DNA from: Fasciolopsis buskii
Lineage: Eukaryota; Platyhelminthes; Trematoda; Plagiorchiida; Fasciolidae
Direction of reading: 5' to 3'
Assembly: GCA_008360955.1 (NCBI GenBank)
Contig: LUCM01000010.1
Coordinates: forward strand, 24,192-88,191
Length of the DNA: 64,000 nucleotides
Below are positions 1 to 13,224 of this stretch, one piece after another. Each line of letters opens with the position of its first letter. Position 1 is the stretch's first letter. The notes below the pieces were generated by a model, which searched no databases, had not been told where the DNA came from, and saw nothing but the letters and a program-made list of their open reading frames with translations. Position numbers and translations under genes: made by a program.

Positions 1-765
1 CATCAGCAACTTATCAACTAGCTCACTCCGTCATCTGTATGTTGATATATGCTGATGAGGTTTCTCTCTCTGAAGCCGTTTCGAACGACGATGACTTTCA
101 AAGTTTTTCCAAAAAACTACCTTCTGTTTACGATTTCCCTGTACGAAATGGTTTAAATCTCAACACATCTGTATGTTGCGAATGCTGGTTTTCCGTCTTT
201 CGGTCGACTTACCCATTCGGAAGGTTTTCCATTAACTCAAAACACTTACCAGGGTTGATTCTGTGAAATATCTATTTGTTATTGATATACATTAAAGTGA
301 ACTTCTCACACATCGACCTGTGTAAAGCATCCAAGACAGTTATTTCAAATCAGGAGGCCTCTGCACTACAAGGTGAAACGATTTGTATGCCAATTTTTTC
401 CCGGTCTTCCTGTTTTGTTCTCGGCTTTTTCTAACTTTACTTAAAAATGTTTTAAACGTTCGTTGTTGTGCCTCTCAACTACTAGCCGTGTTTTTCATAT
501 TACTAGGCTTATTTTCCTTCATGCTATGTGATGAGCTTTTGTTAGCCTATGGAATACTGTTTCACAAAATTGTTTCAAATCCGGCGCATTCTCTGTACAA
601 CGATGGTTGAAAGTGCTGCTCTCGTATTTCGTCGGGATTCACATTTCTATCCGTAACCTTTAGAATCAATACCCATGGGAACTCTACTGTCCAATAGTTA
701 GCGTGCGTTTGACAACCCCCGGCCATGTTTCACCGGAATTCCTAGGCGGTCTATCACAATATGCG
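1..765 (+). mobile_element. LINE-A fragment (3' part of RT and downstream), continues off the left edge
   Basis: The first bases match, in opposite orientation, the sequence at about 57490 and the match continues with mismatches and small indels to about 56715. The reading frame starting at 39 encodes LIYADEVSLSEAVSNDDD, the RT motif C region (YADE instead of the usual YADD) of a CR1/jockey-like non-LTR retrotransposon. The frame is lost around 265 and further shreds (such as a run of FFPVFLFCSRLFLTLLK from 383) follow the C-terminal part of the same RT in another frame. It is a decayed copy, seen directly as homologous to the minus-strand copy at 56715-59307. The right end is where similarity fades and is only approximate. 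Confidence 0.85.
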
Positions 766-3700
766 TTGATTATTCCTCGAAGTGTGTTCACACATTTTTG
801 CACGGCGATGAGCGTAACTTGCTTCATATTTTTATTTTTTAATTCGGGTTTTTTGATTGAAAAGCAGCATTGTTTACTTTACGGCAAAGTCTGTGCAATA
901 GAATACAATGCAACTCTTCTTAAAGGCATGACCCTGAAACAAGGGCCACGAGCATCATTAGGAACATAATGAAGGAAGTCTCCAGTCAATGAAAAGCACC
1001 CTGACTTTACGCATGTTTGAAAAAAGGTGGCTCAGAACCATCCTGGATTTCACCCCTGGGTTAGGACAGCTTCCCCACGTGCCACCATTAGGAAGATACT
1101 CACTTACATAGAGAGTGCATATCAGAACAAGTCCCCATAATCTCGTGAGCTTATGAGGAATAACTATGGTGGGGCTTTCATCTAGCGGCATATTTCGAAG
1201 TTGTTCCAAAGAAAATGAACCCATGTTTATTCTTGTTCGCTCAAAACGGTCTTCAAGATTCCCAACCCGCATTTTTTATGACGGATTCTTGCACCGACGC
1301 AGGCGGAATGTTCTCAGAGTCGGCCACCTCCTACCGGATTTTAGTCCTCCTGAGATAGATCTAGATGAATTTGATAACGAATCAGTCATTATCGCCAACA
1401 AATTTGCGATTCACAAACGCTTCCCTAAAAAGACAAGAAAAAAGACCGCGTCTTTCCAGGAAGTCGGGTCTTCACAAACAGAAGGTGGTACCTACGAATA
1501 ACCCAAACAGCGTCCGCAAATCTGCTGATCCTTATTATGTTCAAGCAAACTAACGTCCCAGGAGGGAATACCTTCCTATTTCATTACGGTATCCTTGCCT
1601 CCCAAATCAAACTATTCCATGAGTTTCACTTGCTGCATGGAAACTAAGGTTGCGGAAAAGAAGGGACTAGTGCTTAGATCTAGAGGAAAACGGCCACAGG
1701 TTAACTAAAATCTCCGACCACCCAGAACAGGGGATTTTTCCAACACTCAACAGCAACACCCCCCAAATCTCTCTGAATCTGCGCACGTTTTTATATAAAC
1801 CAATTACTTAGCTGTTTCAATTAAACGCAGAAAGTTGGTGTACGACAAAACCCTGAACAGTAGCTGTCACTGAAACGCTGCCCACTGCGAACATATTTGA
1901 TCAAGAGTTAGCTATCAACGGTTACGCCGCCGTCCGAAAAACTCACTTAGAAGTAAAGCAAGCAAAGTGGCATTATATTTTAGCCCTACCGTTCCATCTT
2001 ATTATTTCGCTGTCAGAAATCCAGCTTTCGGACTCACTGTGGGTCAAGGCTATTGTTCTCCTTTTCGGAATTCCTTCTGATGTATATCATCTATCTACCT
2101 TTCGGACTTCCTGGGAATTGTGGAACAGCTGTGGAATTTGTGTGTCAGCCGTCGGTTCTTTCACCTCCTTTTTTGGGGGTGTTTTAACGTTTCGTCCGTT
2201 CATTGGATGAGAACAACTTTGGCTGATATGTTGGATCAGGACTTTATTCAATTAGTTATAGAAAATATTTGGTCCCGGAGGTTTAATGGACCTACCAGGT
2301 GCTGGGCTTGATGCACCGACATTCCTAGGCTTAGTGCTTTCCAGGGAAGACCGTAAGAGAGATACGGTCAAGGTGATAAACCTTTTGAGCAAAAGTGACT
2401 GTGCTGTTCTCTTTTTTCGACTGCATTCTTCCTTGTCCCCCTCGTCAGTCCCAAGGCAAACCTTTCGCTCCTCCCGCAGAATTGACTTTGGGAGCTTGAT
2501 TAACCTTCTAGCCCGCCAACTAGGAAGCATAGACTTGAACTCGAACATGGAAACTTAACCACCCCAACAAGAAAGCCGGGCGGCAGGCTTACTCTCGTAA
2601 TGCCTCAAGAAAATTTATTCCATAAGTAAAACTACAGCCTCATAATTCCATCCGGCGCCTTTCCGACGAGCACTCTAAACAGTTTGCTAAATTAAGACAT
2701 GCGTAGCTAGCGTCAGACGAAATCGAATTCAAAATTATTCACAATCTGCGCAAAAAGAAATTGTGGAAACGCTTTGCACTTCAACGACGACAGATTTTCT
2801 CTGGAGCTGGCTCCGACCTTTCAGTCATTTACAATTTATGCGAAGGATGAAGATTTCAAGCGTAACACGTCTCGGTTACAGGGTCCCAGCAACCCCAATT
2901 CATTTAGCGGATGTCTTTTAATTTCATTTCTGGTCAATTCTAACTTGAAAGTTTCTCCCGTGTCCCAGTCGCTAACACCGCCTATAACTTGCAGGCTACG
3001 CGATGTGGCTATCTCCAGCTGATAAGCGGAGCAACCAATTACTGCGCTAACCCCTTTCAGCTTAGCAGGCCGGGCAAATAACTACCGTAGCATTCTTGAG
3101 GATGGGCACGCAACACTGTTTAGACTGAGCTGTTTTCCCAAGAACTTGGAAGAAGGTAATTACTAGCTCATCTTTTTAAAAAATGAGATTGACATTACCA
3201 GCCTTCTGCAGGTCGGTTGGTCTGGTTAGTATCCGAAGCAAAATCTTAGCGCACTTTTCGAAGCGTGCCACCCAATCAAATCTCCCTAAACACCAACAAG
3301 GCATCCTGCCTGTTAGATCCTGTTTCACAGACATTATCTGCCGGATGGATATCTGAAACAAGCTTTTGATGATGGAGTGGACACACACGCCACCTTCGTT
3401 GACAATTCAAAATCATCTGATCGGGTACCTCATATTCCGCCACTATGCACACCAGAGTCTTACGCATGTGTACTCCCAGCTTCTTATACCAGTTGCTCTT
3501 TTACTGACTTGGCAGGTCTGAATAGGTGGTTCTTGGTAGCCCCAAACCTTCAACTACGCCTAAAACTGCTACCATAGCTCAATTCTAGCCGCCGCATAGA
3601 TGCACCATGTGGCAGGTATGTTGTCGCGATCCAATAGTCACCATGATCCAAAGCTGGCACCCAGGGCAGAATACATCTCTCTTTTGCGTTTCCGACATCG

Positions 3701-4739
3701 CACCCGAAGTAGACGAGCTGATGCCAGTTCCGCCCTCGTAATAGCAATTCTAAATCTGCTATCCTATCATTCCTGCAAGGAACCTGCTAGCTAGAACTGG
3801 CGCTCGAGTTCTGGTCCCTTCAACCGAAACTACGCCTATTATCGCATTGGATATCTCAACTAGACTCTTTGCGATTGGGAAAAACCGTGATTACTACTGT
3901 CTTCGGAAGGGCCCGCGCACCTCATATTCCCTATCTGTACTGCTGAGTGAGATCAAAAGCTGCGACAACAAAAATGACAGATTAAAGGACATTCTTGGCT
4001 AGTGTATTTAAGGAATGTTCTTACACAATTTTCTCTTATCTGACACATCTCCCAGTACAGCTTGCCGCCATCCGCATGTAAATGCAATCACCATTCTTGG
4101 GAATTCTATATCCGAAGCTTCGTAAGTTTCCTCCAAATAGTTTGATACATTATTGTCATTCTTCCTCTGCCTTCAGCCTTTTCTCGGCCGATTATTGTTG
4201 TCAAATACATGACTTGTCCACTTTGCCTGACGATCCTCCCGGCTGTCTCCTTTTTCCATCCAATCACCGTATTACCATTGCTTGCCAACTCCTCAGCTCG
4301 ACGTTTTCGCCCGTTAAGCAAAACATATCGACGTTTGGGAATTCCGGACAGGTATTGACATCCGCCGTTGAGCTCCGCCCGTGTTTTGCGCCAGCAATGA
4401 GCACATTTTGTGCACTGAAACGTGAAATGACTCGTAGTCCGCTGCTCGAAAACAGTCACAGGAAACTATGTTTGGTCTTGATAAAATTAGTTCTCTATTT
4501 TTTGCTTTTCACTGGTATAATTTACCCATTACTTTGCAGCATCACATTTCACTTTCCAGTATGCTTCAATTAATAAAGGTCGCTCGCACCACCCTGTCCA
4601 ATTCGATTTCTATCATTCGCATTTCCTATGCATCATCCATGAAAAAATTTGGTCTTGCCTTGTGCGTGCCTCTCGCAAATCGGGAACTGTACATTATTAG
4701 TAATCTTCAGTTATCACTCCTTATTCCAAGTTTTCTTAC
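766..4739. other. No confident gene; mixed short ORFs, possible old repeat remains
   Basis: I see only short open frames in this stretch. One from 1166 to 1501 on the plus strand (111 codons) has a hydrophilic, lysine-rich tail (KRFPKKTRKKTASFQE) and no recognisable domain. One at 2286-2558 is open on both strands, which is typical of chance. The frames at 2774-3022 and 3377-3577 could be worn ORF1 or endonuclease pieces of the LINE whose RT is visible at 4740-5030, but I cannot show it. No RNA gene or long repeat was recognised. Confidence 0.4.
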
Positions 4740-5030
4740 AGTCCGTTCCTTCAGAGCAGTGCGAGCCCCCAAATCTCCAACCTCTCATCTGTCCTTAACG
4801 GAGTTCAGAAAGGAACAGCGCTTGGCCGCTTCTCTCAGTTATCTACAAAAATTACCTTCCTTGTAACATTCCAAACAAGACTGTTATATATGCCGGTGAC
4901 TTCACAAGTTGAGGCGCGGAAACCGGAACCCTGCAATCGGCAGTGGATCAAATACTCGAATCTACCGATCAGCAGCGACAAGCCTATGAGTAATTCTTTA
5001 CGCAGTGGCCGGCTCAGCACTTTAGGGCAG
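4740..5030 (+). mobile_element. Degraded non-LTR retrotransposon RT fragment
   Basis: Read with one frame change, the bases from about 4795 encode NGVQKGTALG, close to the (S/N)GVPQGTxLGPLLF motif of LINE reverse transcriptases. About 60 bases further on, near 4885-4905, they encode YAGDFTS, a YADD box with its first Asp changed to Gly. The following bases resemble the part after YADD (ETGTLQSAVDQILESTDQ). Spacing between the two motifs is right for the family. Stops and frameshifts show a dead copy. It is different from LINE-A and the RTE element in this window. Limits are approximate and upstream parts are too decayed to call. Confidence 0.55.
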
Positions 5031-6615
5031 TGGAAAAACCCGGATCCCGAATTTCGAGCAACATAAAATCTTAGGTTTCTGAGTTAAGAAGCTGCTGTTT
5101 TTCCCCGTCACCAACAGCACGCTAGCAATTGAGATTGCCATGTCCATCATACGGTAAAGCTTAAATTTTCCTTATCTCCAAAGATTTCTGGGCTCTGTAG
5201 AACACCCATATTCGTCATTTACCTGAATAAGGTCGCCAAGTTTTACATTCATGGCTGACGAGATAGGGCGACATATCTGAGCATGTACAGAAAGGTGACC
5301 TGAAACAATTTTCAGGCCGTTTCGATATTCCGTATCCTCAGTGTTTGACCAATCTTTGCTAGCACTCGATGGAAACTAGCAGAATAATGATGAACCTAGT
5401 TTTTCGCTTAGTGTGTTTCCTGCAAGTCTGGTAGATAAGCTTTTGTACACTCCTAATAGAGTACTTCAAGGACGCATGTAAAATGTGTCTAGGCATCGTC
5501 TCGAAATAAACTTGTGGAAAACAGATTCAAGCATTGAATAATCTATCTTTGGAACAGTTTATCCGGCGGAGGTAATGAAATAAACAAAGAAATCTTTATA
5601 TTAAAACTGAATAGGTTTTTGGGTCTTTTTCTTCGAAGTCCAACACTATCAACCTAATGAAAAGAAAGAGACGAGTTAAATGAAACAAAGGCGAAATATC
5701 CGTTTGTATATATTTCATCTTGTGCATCTACCCATGAGATGGGTGAAACGGTCCCGCTTTGTTTGAAACGGGAAGTCAGCCTTGTAACATTCCTTTGCCG
5801 AACCAAAAGAGTCACATTGGGGGGATTAGTCCACCGGCAACGAATGGAAATTCTGCTTTAGTGGATGAAGCCCTTAAGACAAAGGCGCTGAGACAATACT
5901 TCAGCGTGGCAAATAAATTGAGAGCGTTCCACAATATATAGACGACCTGCAAATAACAAGGGGCGCGGTTAGCCCACACGGGGGAAATATCAGATGAGAT
6001 TTATCTACCTGTCACCAAGACACTGGCGGTTAAAAGCTCAAGCTATACAGAGCGACTCCGAGACAGGAATATCTGCTACAGGACTGAAAAATTACAACGG
6101 CGATGGCTTCAAACATCAGTGGCTTAACGTGGGAACTTGGAGAATAAATCCCACTGAATCTGACAAGAGTCCTCTACAAAGTGATAAAACGCGTCAAAAG
6201 GGACCACGTGCGTCTGCACCTAAACCACCATTCCATGATGTGTCCCGTTCAATATGGGTTTTCTGAAATGCAGCTTCTGTAGTACGAACCTCTTGTACTT
6301 CTAAGTCAAAATAATTTGCGAGCATTATGAGGGCGCGGCTGCTGAAGTGTTATCTGGAGTTCAGCAAAATTCACGGGTGGGTCGATCTTCCCCTCGCTGC
6401 TGGCGCTGCAAGCAGTTGGTGTGGGCTGTTAGCCACTGAAGTCGGCAGGCGAATTTTTAAATGGTAGAACTTTACACCGGAGTCGGTGAAGCCAACTCGG
6501 ATACAACGGTGGTCTTTAATAAAACGCCCCAGAGCTCGATACTGAGGCCGCTGTTATCTTCGCTATAAGTAAACAATTTGGCCATGACAGCATGGTCTCC
6601 CGGTCCATTTCTTGA
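5031..6615. other. No gene seen; short hairpin near 5731-5745
   Basis: Only ORFs under 91 codons occur here and none looks coding. A perfect hairpin lies near 5731-5745 (ACCCAT, GAG, ATGGGT), followed at once by GAAACGG. The following 250 bases (5750-6000) are more GC-rich than their surroundings and may be an old repeat. I could not find a second copy in the window. Confidence 0.3.
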
Positions 6616-6621
6616 GGATAA

Positions 6622-6690
6622 CAGGACGGTCATTGAGTCCACTGGGAAGGGCGTTCTAGGCAGCGAAACGTCCCTGATAATAAACTAAGC
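6622..6690 (+). repeat. Possible Penelope-type terminal fragment with GAAACGTCC signature
   Basis: The stretch holds GGACG near 6624 and GCGAAACGTCCCTGATAATA near 6663, so GGACG can pair with CGTCC. The last part resembles the arm at 24742-24830, which on the minus strand reads TCGAAACGTCACGATAAACG. This suggests a small relic of the same terminal sequence. The resemblance covers only about 25 bases, so chance is not excluded. Confidence 0.25.
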
Positions 6691-8820
6691 AAACAATAGG
6701 ATCTATTGTTGAACAAGGAACAAGCCAGCTGCGTTAAGGACCGCAAAAAATAACAACACACGAATATTGTCTTCTCAAGGCAGGCGAAGTAAATGAGAAC
6801 ATCCAGTAAGGCATGTTGCGGCGGACTTTAGCAAGCTGGAAAGATGGCTCTGGCCCCAGAAAAATCCGGGGGAGGGCTTTTAGACTGAGTTCGGTGTCGT
6901 TCTACTGAATCAAAGTGGTTTTTCTTCTTGAGAAGACTTTTGTTAGACCTCGATTGGAAAGATGCGTTCAGGATTCGTCTCCACTGTTTCAAAAGCATAT
7001 GGAACGTTTTGATGAGTTGCAATAACTAGTCACACGAACGATTGCAGCTAAAGGCAGAAGACCCACGAACAGTGAGTGACTGAATTTGGCTTGTTCTTTT
7101 TGGAACCACAAAAGGGATCGATTGGCTGGCAAAAGACCTAATTGCAATTAGTACCAAGAACCCATTCCACTAAAACTTCGGCTTCGGAGCTAGGAGAAGT
7201 GGAAACGAACTGATAAAGTGGGACTTTTCTCTGACGGAGAGAGTTCACGTGCTCAATGACAAGGCGGAAAATGAACGAAAGAGATAGTGCCGTTGGGGCG
7301 CATGCAATCGACTTTTATGGTAGAATTAGATCGCAGGTGGGAAGAATTAAGTTAGTACGTATGTACTCAAGATGTGCGCTCATGACGCTTGATATTGCAA
7401 ACTTGCTTGGAAAGACCACAGAGTAATCATTCTCTAGCCCCGGGGGCGAGATGATTTTTATCCTTTCCACTCATTTAGGCTGAAACTTGATTGCTGGAAA
7501 GCTACAGACACTGCGAAGAGAATAACACTATCAAGAGTGGCTGTCAGTGTCCCTGTGAACCGTGGGCAGAACGCTGGGTGCTCGCATCGCCCTTTGGGTT
7601 ACTACTGTGCTGTGTTTAGGGAGCTGGGTTGTGCAACTATTATCACTGGTGCAGCCGAAGGAAATTCGTGACTTCGAAGCGATTACAGTGGTCTTTCATC
7701 GTCCTTGAGCGATACCGATGACGAAAGACCGACCAGCAAATCCAAAAACAGACTCCAGAATACTAATGTCGACCTAAGCGCGGGGATCGGCTCATGAATA
7801 CGAGACACAACAGGGTCAAAACCAGTAAGAAAATAAATTGGCTGTATGAAGCCGAATGACAGGACAGAGAAAGGAAAGGGAAACACAAAAGGGAGAAGAA
7901 AAAAAGCGGGAAGCGATTTGATAAAGAAAGATCGAAGGAAAAATGACGGAAATGTCGCTTGGGAGGAAGAAACTAAAAGAAAAGTTGATGATTAAATATC
8001 CAAAGAAGTATGAAAAATGCTGAACGATGGCAGGAACGAAAACAAGACTCAACAAAGAGTGAGGAGCTGTTTTGTGTCATATCCTGACCAATTTTATGAC
8101 TCGCACCAGTCAGCCTACGTTAACTTGTTGAGCGGTTTTTGAGCGCAGTGGGGCTAAAAGTACATTGCTCAAGCCTGCATTAAACTATCCTCAAAATGGA
8201 CATCGCTGTCCCAAGGAACTATGCCGTCTGCCCCACTGACCGATGCGTGATCTGCGATCGGTCTGGTCAGGCCGATATTCCCGCTATCAGTTTCCGTGTG
8301 GGACCATGCCAAGCTATTCAAACAAAGAATTATAGATGGACGTAAATGATTGCACAACGGATGGATGATTTACCTGTTTTGATGTAGGCCACTGTAACGG
8401 ACCGTGGCCATTGGAAAGACCGACTTTGTAATCTCTTCGAGGCGGCACTGAAGGGATCTGGCAAGCCTCAAATAAGAGACTAGAGAGCGCATTCAGCTAA
8501 GGCAGGATATCCCAAAAAATGTGACGTGATCAGACCATCCAGTCTGGTTTGCAATCCTTTCCCCTAAATAACTAATGCTGGGAAATTTTGGGGTTCATTC
8601 TTTCTTGGTGAATTCTGAGGTGCGTTTGCGCTACCAGCGCTCAGTACTTCTGCTGATGGCCGCTCCCGATCCCCGTCAGCTCATGTGTAGAAAGCGTTTG
8701 CATGCACGGTTAACCTAGGGGTACCTGCCACGGATTTGCATCTTTGCTTCACTTTCTACCTTCGGTAGCTTGGCTGAAAGTGCCTTCAAAAATATACATC
8801 ATCCAAATCCTTCAAGGTCA
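6691..8820. other. No gene seen; purine-rich stretch 7680-8060
   Basis: The open frames are all under 80 codons. The plus strand from about 7840 to 8050 is strongly purine-rich, which explains the F- and S-rich minus-strand ORFs there (residue runs such as FSFSFFLPSD). I treat these as composition artefacts. No repeat or RNA gene was recognised. Confidence 0.35.
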
Positions 8821-8821
8821 T

Positions 8822-8847
8822 CAACGTTTCGACCAGGTCTTCCCTGG
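8822..8847 (-). repeat. Hairpin with GGTCGAAACGTTG signature
   Basis: On the minus strand the sequence is CCAGG, GAAGA, CCTGG, then TCGAAACGTTG. The 5-bp stem and the following GAAACGTTG resemble the hairpin at 47405-47426, and Penelope-like termini often carry such GAAAC-containing hammerhead-derived hairpins. No further element sequence is visible around it, so it may be a chance hairpin. Confidence 0.2.
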
Positions 8848-11800
8848 ACCTTCCTTTAAGCACGGACGCAGGTCCTCCAACTTCCCTGTGCGTGATTTAC
8901 ACTTCTGCCTCCCAACCTTTCTAGTGGCTAGCCGTTAAAGATCTCGATTAAGGGCACGCCTCCTTTAAAGGGCGGAAAAGCTTGATACAAGATATGAAGA
9001 TCTACAGATGCTCCGGTAGTTTTTACCACTTTGTTTATATTTAGCCTTCATAAAAAGTTAGCTCCTTGTTTACGGCAACATTTGTGCAAATGTTTCAGGT
9101 GAACCAGTCCTCGAAAGAAAATTCCGTTGCAATTGTCAATGATTTGTGAGGGAAGGACGGAGGCCGCAACTGTTGGCTATTCCATTATGCCACGCATTAA
9201 GAAGCTGCCGAGTGGCCGTGACCACTCGAAGGTTGGTTGCAAACCGGAAATTGTTATACAAACGTCCACTAAAACATACCGAATAATTTGTGGTAGCTTC
9301 AGCGAGACACTGACACTGCAAATTTTACGTACGGAAATCTTAGGGCCGCGGTCCTTAGATACCACAAATGGTTTAAATCGTCGAAGCACCAGGCCAGTGT
9401 TTGCTAATGACGTAATTGCCATTGAGATGACCGCAGAAGCTGCATGTTTTACAGAAAGCAAGAATGACTAATAACGTGTTCTAACGGCTGAAGGAACTGC
9501 AGAGCTACTTGGTCAGCCACCAGAGGGGGGTGAATAATCAAATTGCGTAATATATAAGGTATTGAAGAAACTGAACATAAAGGTCACCATTTTTAGTTCT
9601 ATGGAGTGCCATATTTCTGGCCCAAAGGAGCCTTTTGAAAATATGTCTTCAGCTTCAAACACTGCACTAAGATATGTATTTTTGGTATCAAAATATTCGG
9701 AACGCAGCCTCGAACGTATCTTCCATTGGATTCCCAAATGAGGGTTGGCAAACCCCCTCAGCCGATATAACTGAGAAGACCCGATCCAGTAACTCGATGT
9801 GATTATTGTACTGCATGCGTCATGGCGCCGGAATAGCACCTACATTGCGATTTACAAGAAAGCAAACCACAAAAAAATACCGAGTGTTCAAAGCGATTCT
9901 GGGTTGAAGACTCTCGAAAGTGCATCACAAGCTTATACATGAAGGTCTTGTGTGCAATAAGACAAACCTAACCAAATAGACGTCACAAAGTGGGTATCGT
10001 GCTTCATGGGAAATGTCAAATAAAATGTCCAAAAATAAGAGATCCCCCCCGAAAGTTCAGCCTCCTAGGTGGTTTCATTTCACTGCCGGGATTTTCACGT
10101 TTTACGACCTTTTACTGTCTTATCTCGCTCTCAGAAGGATATTGGCCTCCCCTGTTGTTGCCACTGGCTCGTCAGGTTGAAACATGCTATGCAATTTTCT
10201 TCCTCTTGAATACGGTTCGTTTAACATCGCGTTATGCCCTCAACCATTTGAATGCTAAAGACACTTGGGCTATTTTAACCTTTTTCCTGCTCAAACATCA
10301 TGCTATATACGTGCACTCCCTGTTTGCTTACCACGCTTGCCTCTTATCCATTCTTGTTTTGAAAGCTGGCCACCACGTGGCGAATATTGTGCTCTCAGGG
10401 CGATTGCCAACATTGAGAGTTGTACCTATAAGGTTAGCATCAAAGCTGCATCACACCAGGTGTCGGAAAAAATTCGAATTTGCTCATGTAAATAAGCATA
10501 TTCTATTTCATCATGAAGTCTGCAGAAGTATGAAATTCCCAATAGCATAATCAAACTAATCACGTGTCACGGACTGTACCACAAGGAAACGATATGCTAG
10601 TGTTACATAGAAAATAGAGATTGATTTATCGTGACTTTGCAAATAATTTTGTGTTGATCTCACATTTGGCACCCATTGCTGAGCCGGATTACGGCAATGA
10701 AAAATTTATGAACGAAAACGATTCAACGAACCGACACTTGACTGAATGCCCCATGTGCTTTCATAAAATTAGGAACCACGAGGATAGTTTGAGAAAGTTC
10801 TGCAGTTGCAGTGAATTTGCCGATGGTGCCGGAAGTACAAAATATTTCACCTGACCTGTTAACAAGGATAAAGCATCCGCTGCATGAACAATTTTCCCGG
10901 AGTCAGATGACTAATCCAGCCAGGAGACAGTAAACGGAGTCTTTGAAAAGCTTGGGAACTTTAAGTAAGTCGGTCGATGCATACACTAAATCGGATCACA
11001 TGTGCAAGATGTACAGGCGACAGCTTAGTTGACTACAATAGAAAGGGAAAGTAGTCAATATATTGCACATTCTTCATTTCTAGGACGTAAACCCCAAGTT
11101 TACATAGGGTTGCTCACAAACTTGAATAACCGATAGTTTTGCCATTTAAGTGGTGGGAACAGTGGCAAAATATCACATGTCAATTTGTTTAGTCCGAAGA
11201 CCAGCCTGTCAGAAGGTAAACACGAGGACTGTATAAGCATGGTTAGAGTTCGTGATGATCAAAATTATCCCACCTTAAACCCAATGGCAAAAAATTGCAT
11301 AAACACCGTAAAATTCTACGGAATGAACTGAAAATACGATGCGTCGTGTGATGTCATACTTGGTTTTGTATATGGCAAAAAACAAACCGCAGTCGGTTGT
11401 TCCAAGAAGGTTGACGCTGCAGTGACCTTGGGTGACTTGTCTCATGGAAACATTCAATCAAATCATTGGTTCTTCATTTTTATTAACTGTTTATTCCAGT
11501 ATTGATTGGTTGAGTCCTGAATGATTAAGTAAAAAATTTGTCACAAACAATGGCAGTGAAATGTTTGTGGCTTCTGTGCAAATCTGAGCCATCGAGATCT
11601 CAATGTCGTCTCCTTATCGGAGAACAAGAATCGCACTATATTATCGTATATCTAGCTAAAATGTTTACACAACCAATGCTTACCTAATTCGTGAAAATAT
11701 CCAACTTACCCCCCTATTTGCGTTGATTATTGGAGATCAAATGGAGCATCACCTTTAGCTACCTGTCCCATTTCAAGTTAAGTGTAAACATACCCATCCA

Positions 11801-12930
11801 CATACAACGGATTTCGGCAAACTTGACAGACTAGTATTTCACGTTCTTCACTGGCCGAGTTTTATAATCACATCTGCTTTTTGTGTCATTCAGCTTGGGG
11901 TTTTGTGTGCATCCGTCTTTTAGATTGGTGTTTATGTTGGAAGAGCAAATCAGTAACTCTTCAGTTGTTTGTTCAACATCTGGCTGAAATCGCATTCATT
12001 GAAGTTGACACCCATACTGGGTGGAACTCATCGGTGGATGTTTGATCTTTCGGCAAATTTCAGGCATCGAACGGCAAAAACCATTTAGCAGTCGATCAGG
12101 GAATACAAATTGGGTCCATTAGGATCGATAGGAGAGATCATGATTTACAGCGACTTTGTTGTTTCTCTTACCTATGCCGGACCAACTGTGAGAGGAGATG
12201 CTTCCAGGAATACATTGAAGAGTCAGAATAGTCCAAGGTAGATATGCAATTACAGTCGTTTTCAACTTATTCCATAATTTTTCTAATATATTAATGGTTC
12301 TGTCGTCGACTAGGTATAGGAAACTGTCACCAGATATGATTAAATTATTCACAGAATTTTGTCATTAAATCCGTTTGCCGACCGCCGTCAGGCCAGTTGA
12401 ACGCAAGTGACATTTGATTTTCATGGGCACCTGACTGAACATGAAAACAGAATTGTGTTATTAGGGGAGGTAAATTATTGAAAACCTGTCTGGAAGGGTG
12501 GTGGAATTTCTCCTAGTTTATGTTCACAAGTGTTATTTAGCTCGCTCGGTCGATACATTCAGTGATTTCACCGATTATTCCACCTTCTAATGCTCCGAGA
12601 TTTATAAGCTCCATTGAATCAAGAACTAGTTATGATGTTTGAAATTTTAGAATTTTAATATTCAGTATTAACCAAAGTTGGTTCTGCGTCAAGATCATTA
12701 AATGCGTTTTGTCAGTCACTTGCTTCGTTATCGAGCCATTGAAGCTATAGGACAAAACACTGAAGTCACTTGATATCACAAAAATATAGTTTTAAAATGG
12801 ACGACATGAACATTTATGAAATTTCAAAAGAATATACTACGAGGACAGCTTATCTCTCACCAAGGAAAATGGCCACGTTCAAAACTGAAGGCAAAGTTAT
12901 AGCATTACCGTGGAGGAAACAAAATGGACA
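8848..12930. other. No confident gene; longest ORF 9990-10550 looks like chance
   Basis: The 186-codon plus-strand frame ending at 10550 begins at a GTG and is pyrimidine-rich. It overlaps another open frame (10265-10495), has no domain I recognise and no splice sites that make sense of it. Two overlapping frames at 9127-9471 (plus) and 9177-9461 (minus) are equally unclear. The frame at 10621-10854 contains ECPMCFHKI and KFCSCSEF, a loose CxxC/CxC pattern, but nothing supports a zinc finger. I call no gene here. Confidence 0.35.
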
Positions 12931-12934
12931 TGAG

Positions 12935-13040
12935 TCGCCTTTCACAACCTTAGCCTTTCCTGACCGACGAAAATCCTCCGACCTATCACCATGTGATTCT
13001 CACATGCACTCATCATCCATTCATGCTCCTAAAGATTCAA
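12935..13040 (+). repeat. Direct repeat, copy 1
   Basis: The block around ACCGACGAAAATCCTCCGAC, continuing through a 'cactcatcatccattca' stretch, recurs about 300 bases downstream at 13225-13342 in the same orientation. The core of about 80 bases is roughly 80-85 percent identical by eye and weaker similarity extends about 30 bases upstream. The pair could be a local tandem duplication or the ends of a short element. No coding content is evident. Confidence 0.7.
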
Positions 13041-13224
13041 ATGAGATTCTAGTGAGAAACTGAAAAACGAGCGCACTAGAAATGGGGATGATTGTGCAGG
13101 AAAGTACAGTTACGCATACTTGAATAACGGAAATAACCGTCAAATCGGTCGTGTTAATCAGCTCAACTTTTCTCTATCCATCCTAATGTGAAACACGCTG
13201 CTGTGAAGGGAAGCCAGTGCATTC

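Noticed and set aside
50..58. CTGATGAG as a hammerhead core
   Set aside because: It encodes the Ala-Asp-Glu of the LINE-A YADE box and has no stem II or GAAAC after it.
2252..2558. Overlapping ORFs of 90 and 98 codons on both strands
   Set aside because: Both strands are open over the same bases and neither has a motif.
7816..8055. Minus-strand ORF rich in F and S
   Set aside because: It is the translation of a purine-rich plus strand; composition alone explains it.
9990..10550. 186-codon plus-strand ORF, one of the longest outside recognised elements
   Set aside because: It starts at GTG, is pyrimidine-rich, overlaps another open frame, and has no domain, signal or splice logic. Treated as chance.
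10740..10815. ECPMCFHKI and FCSCSEF as a zinc finger
   Set aside because: Spacing and surrounding residues fit no finger class and the frame has no gene context.
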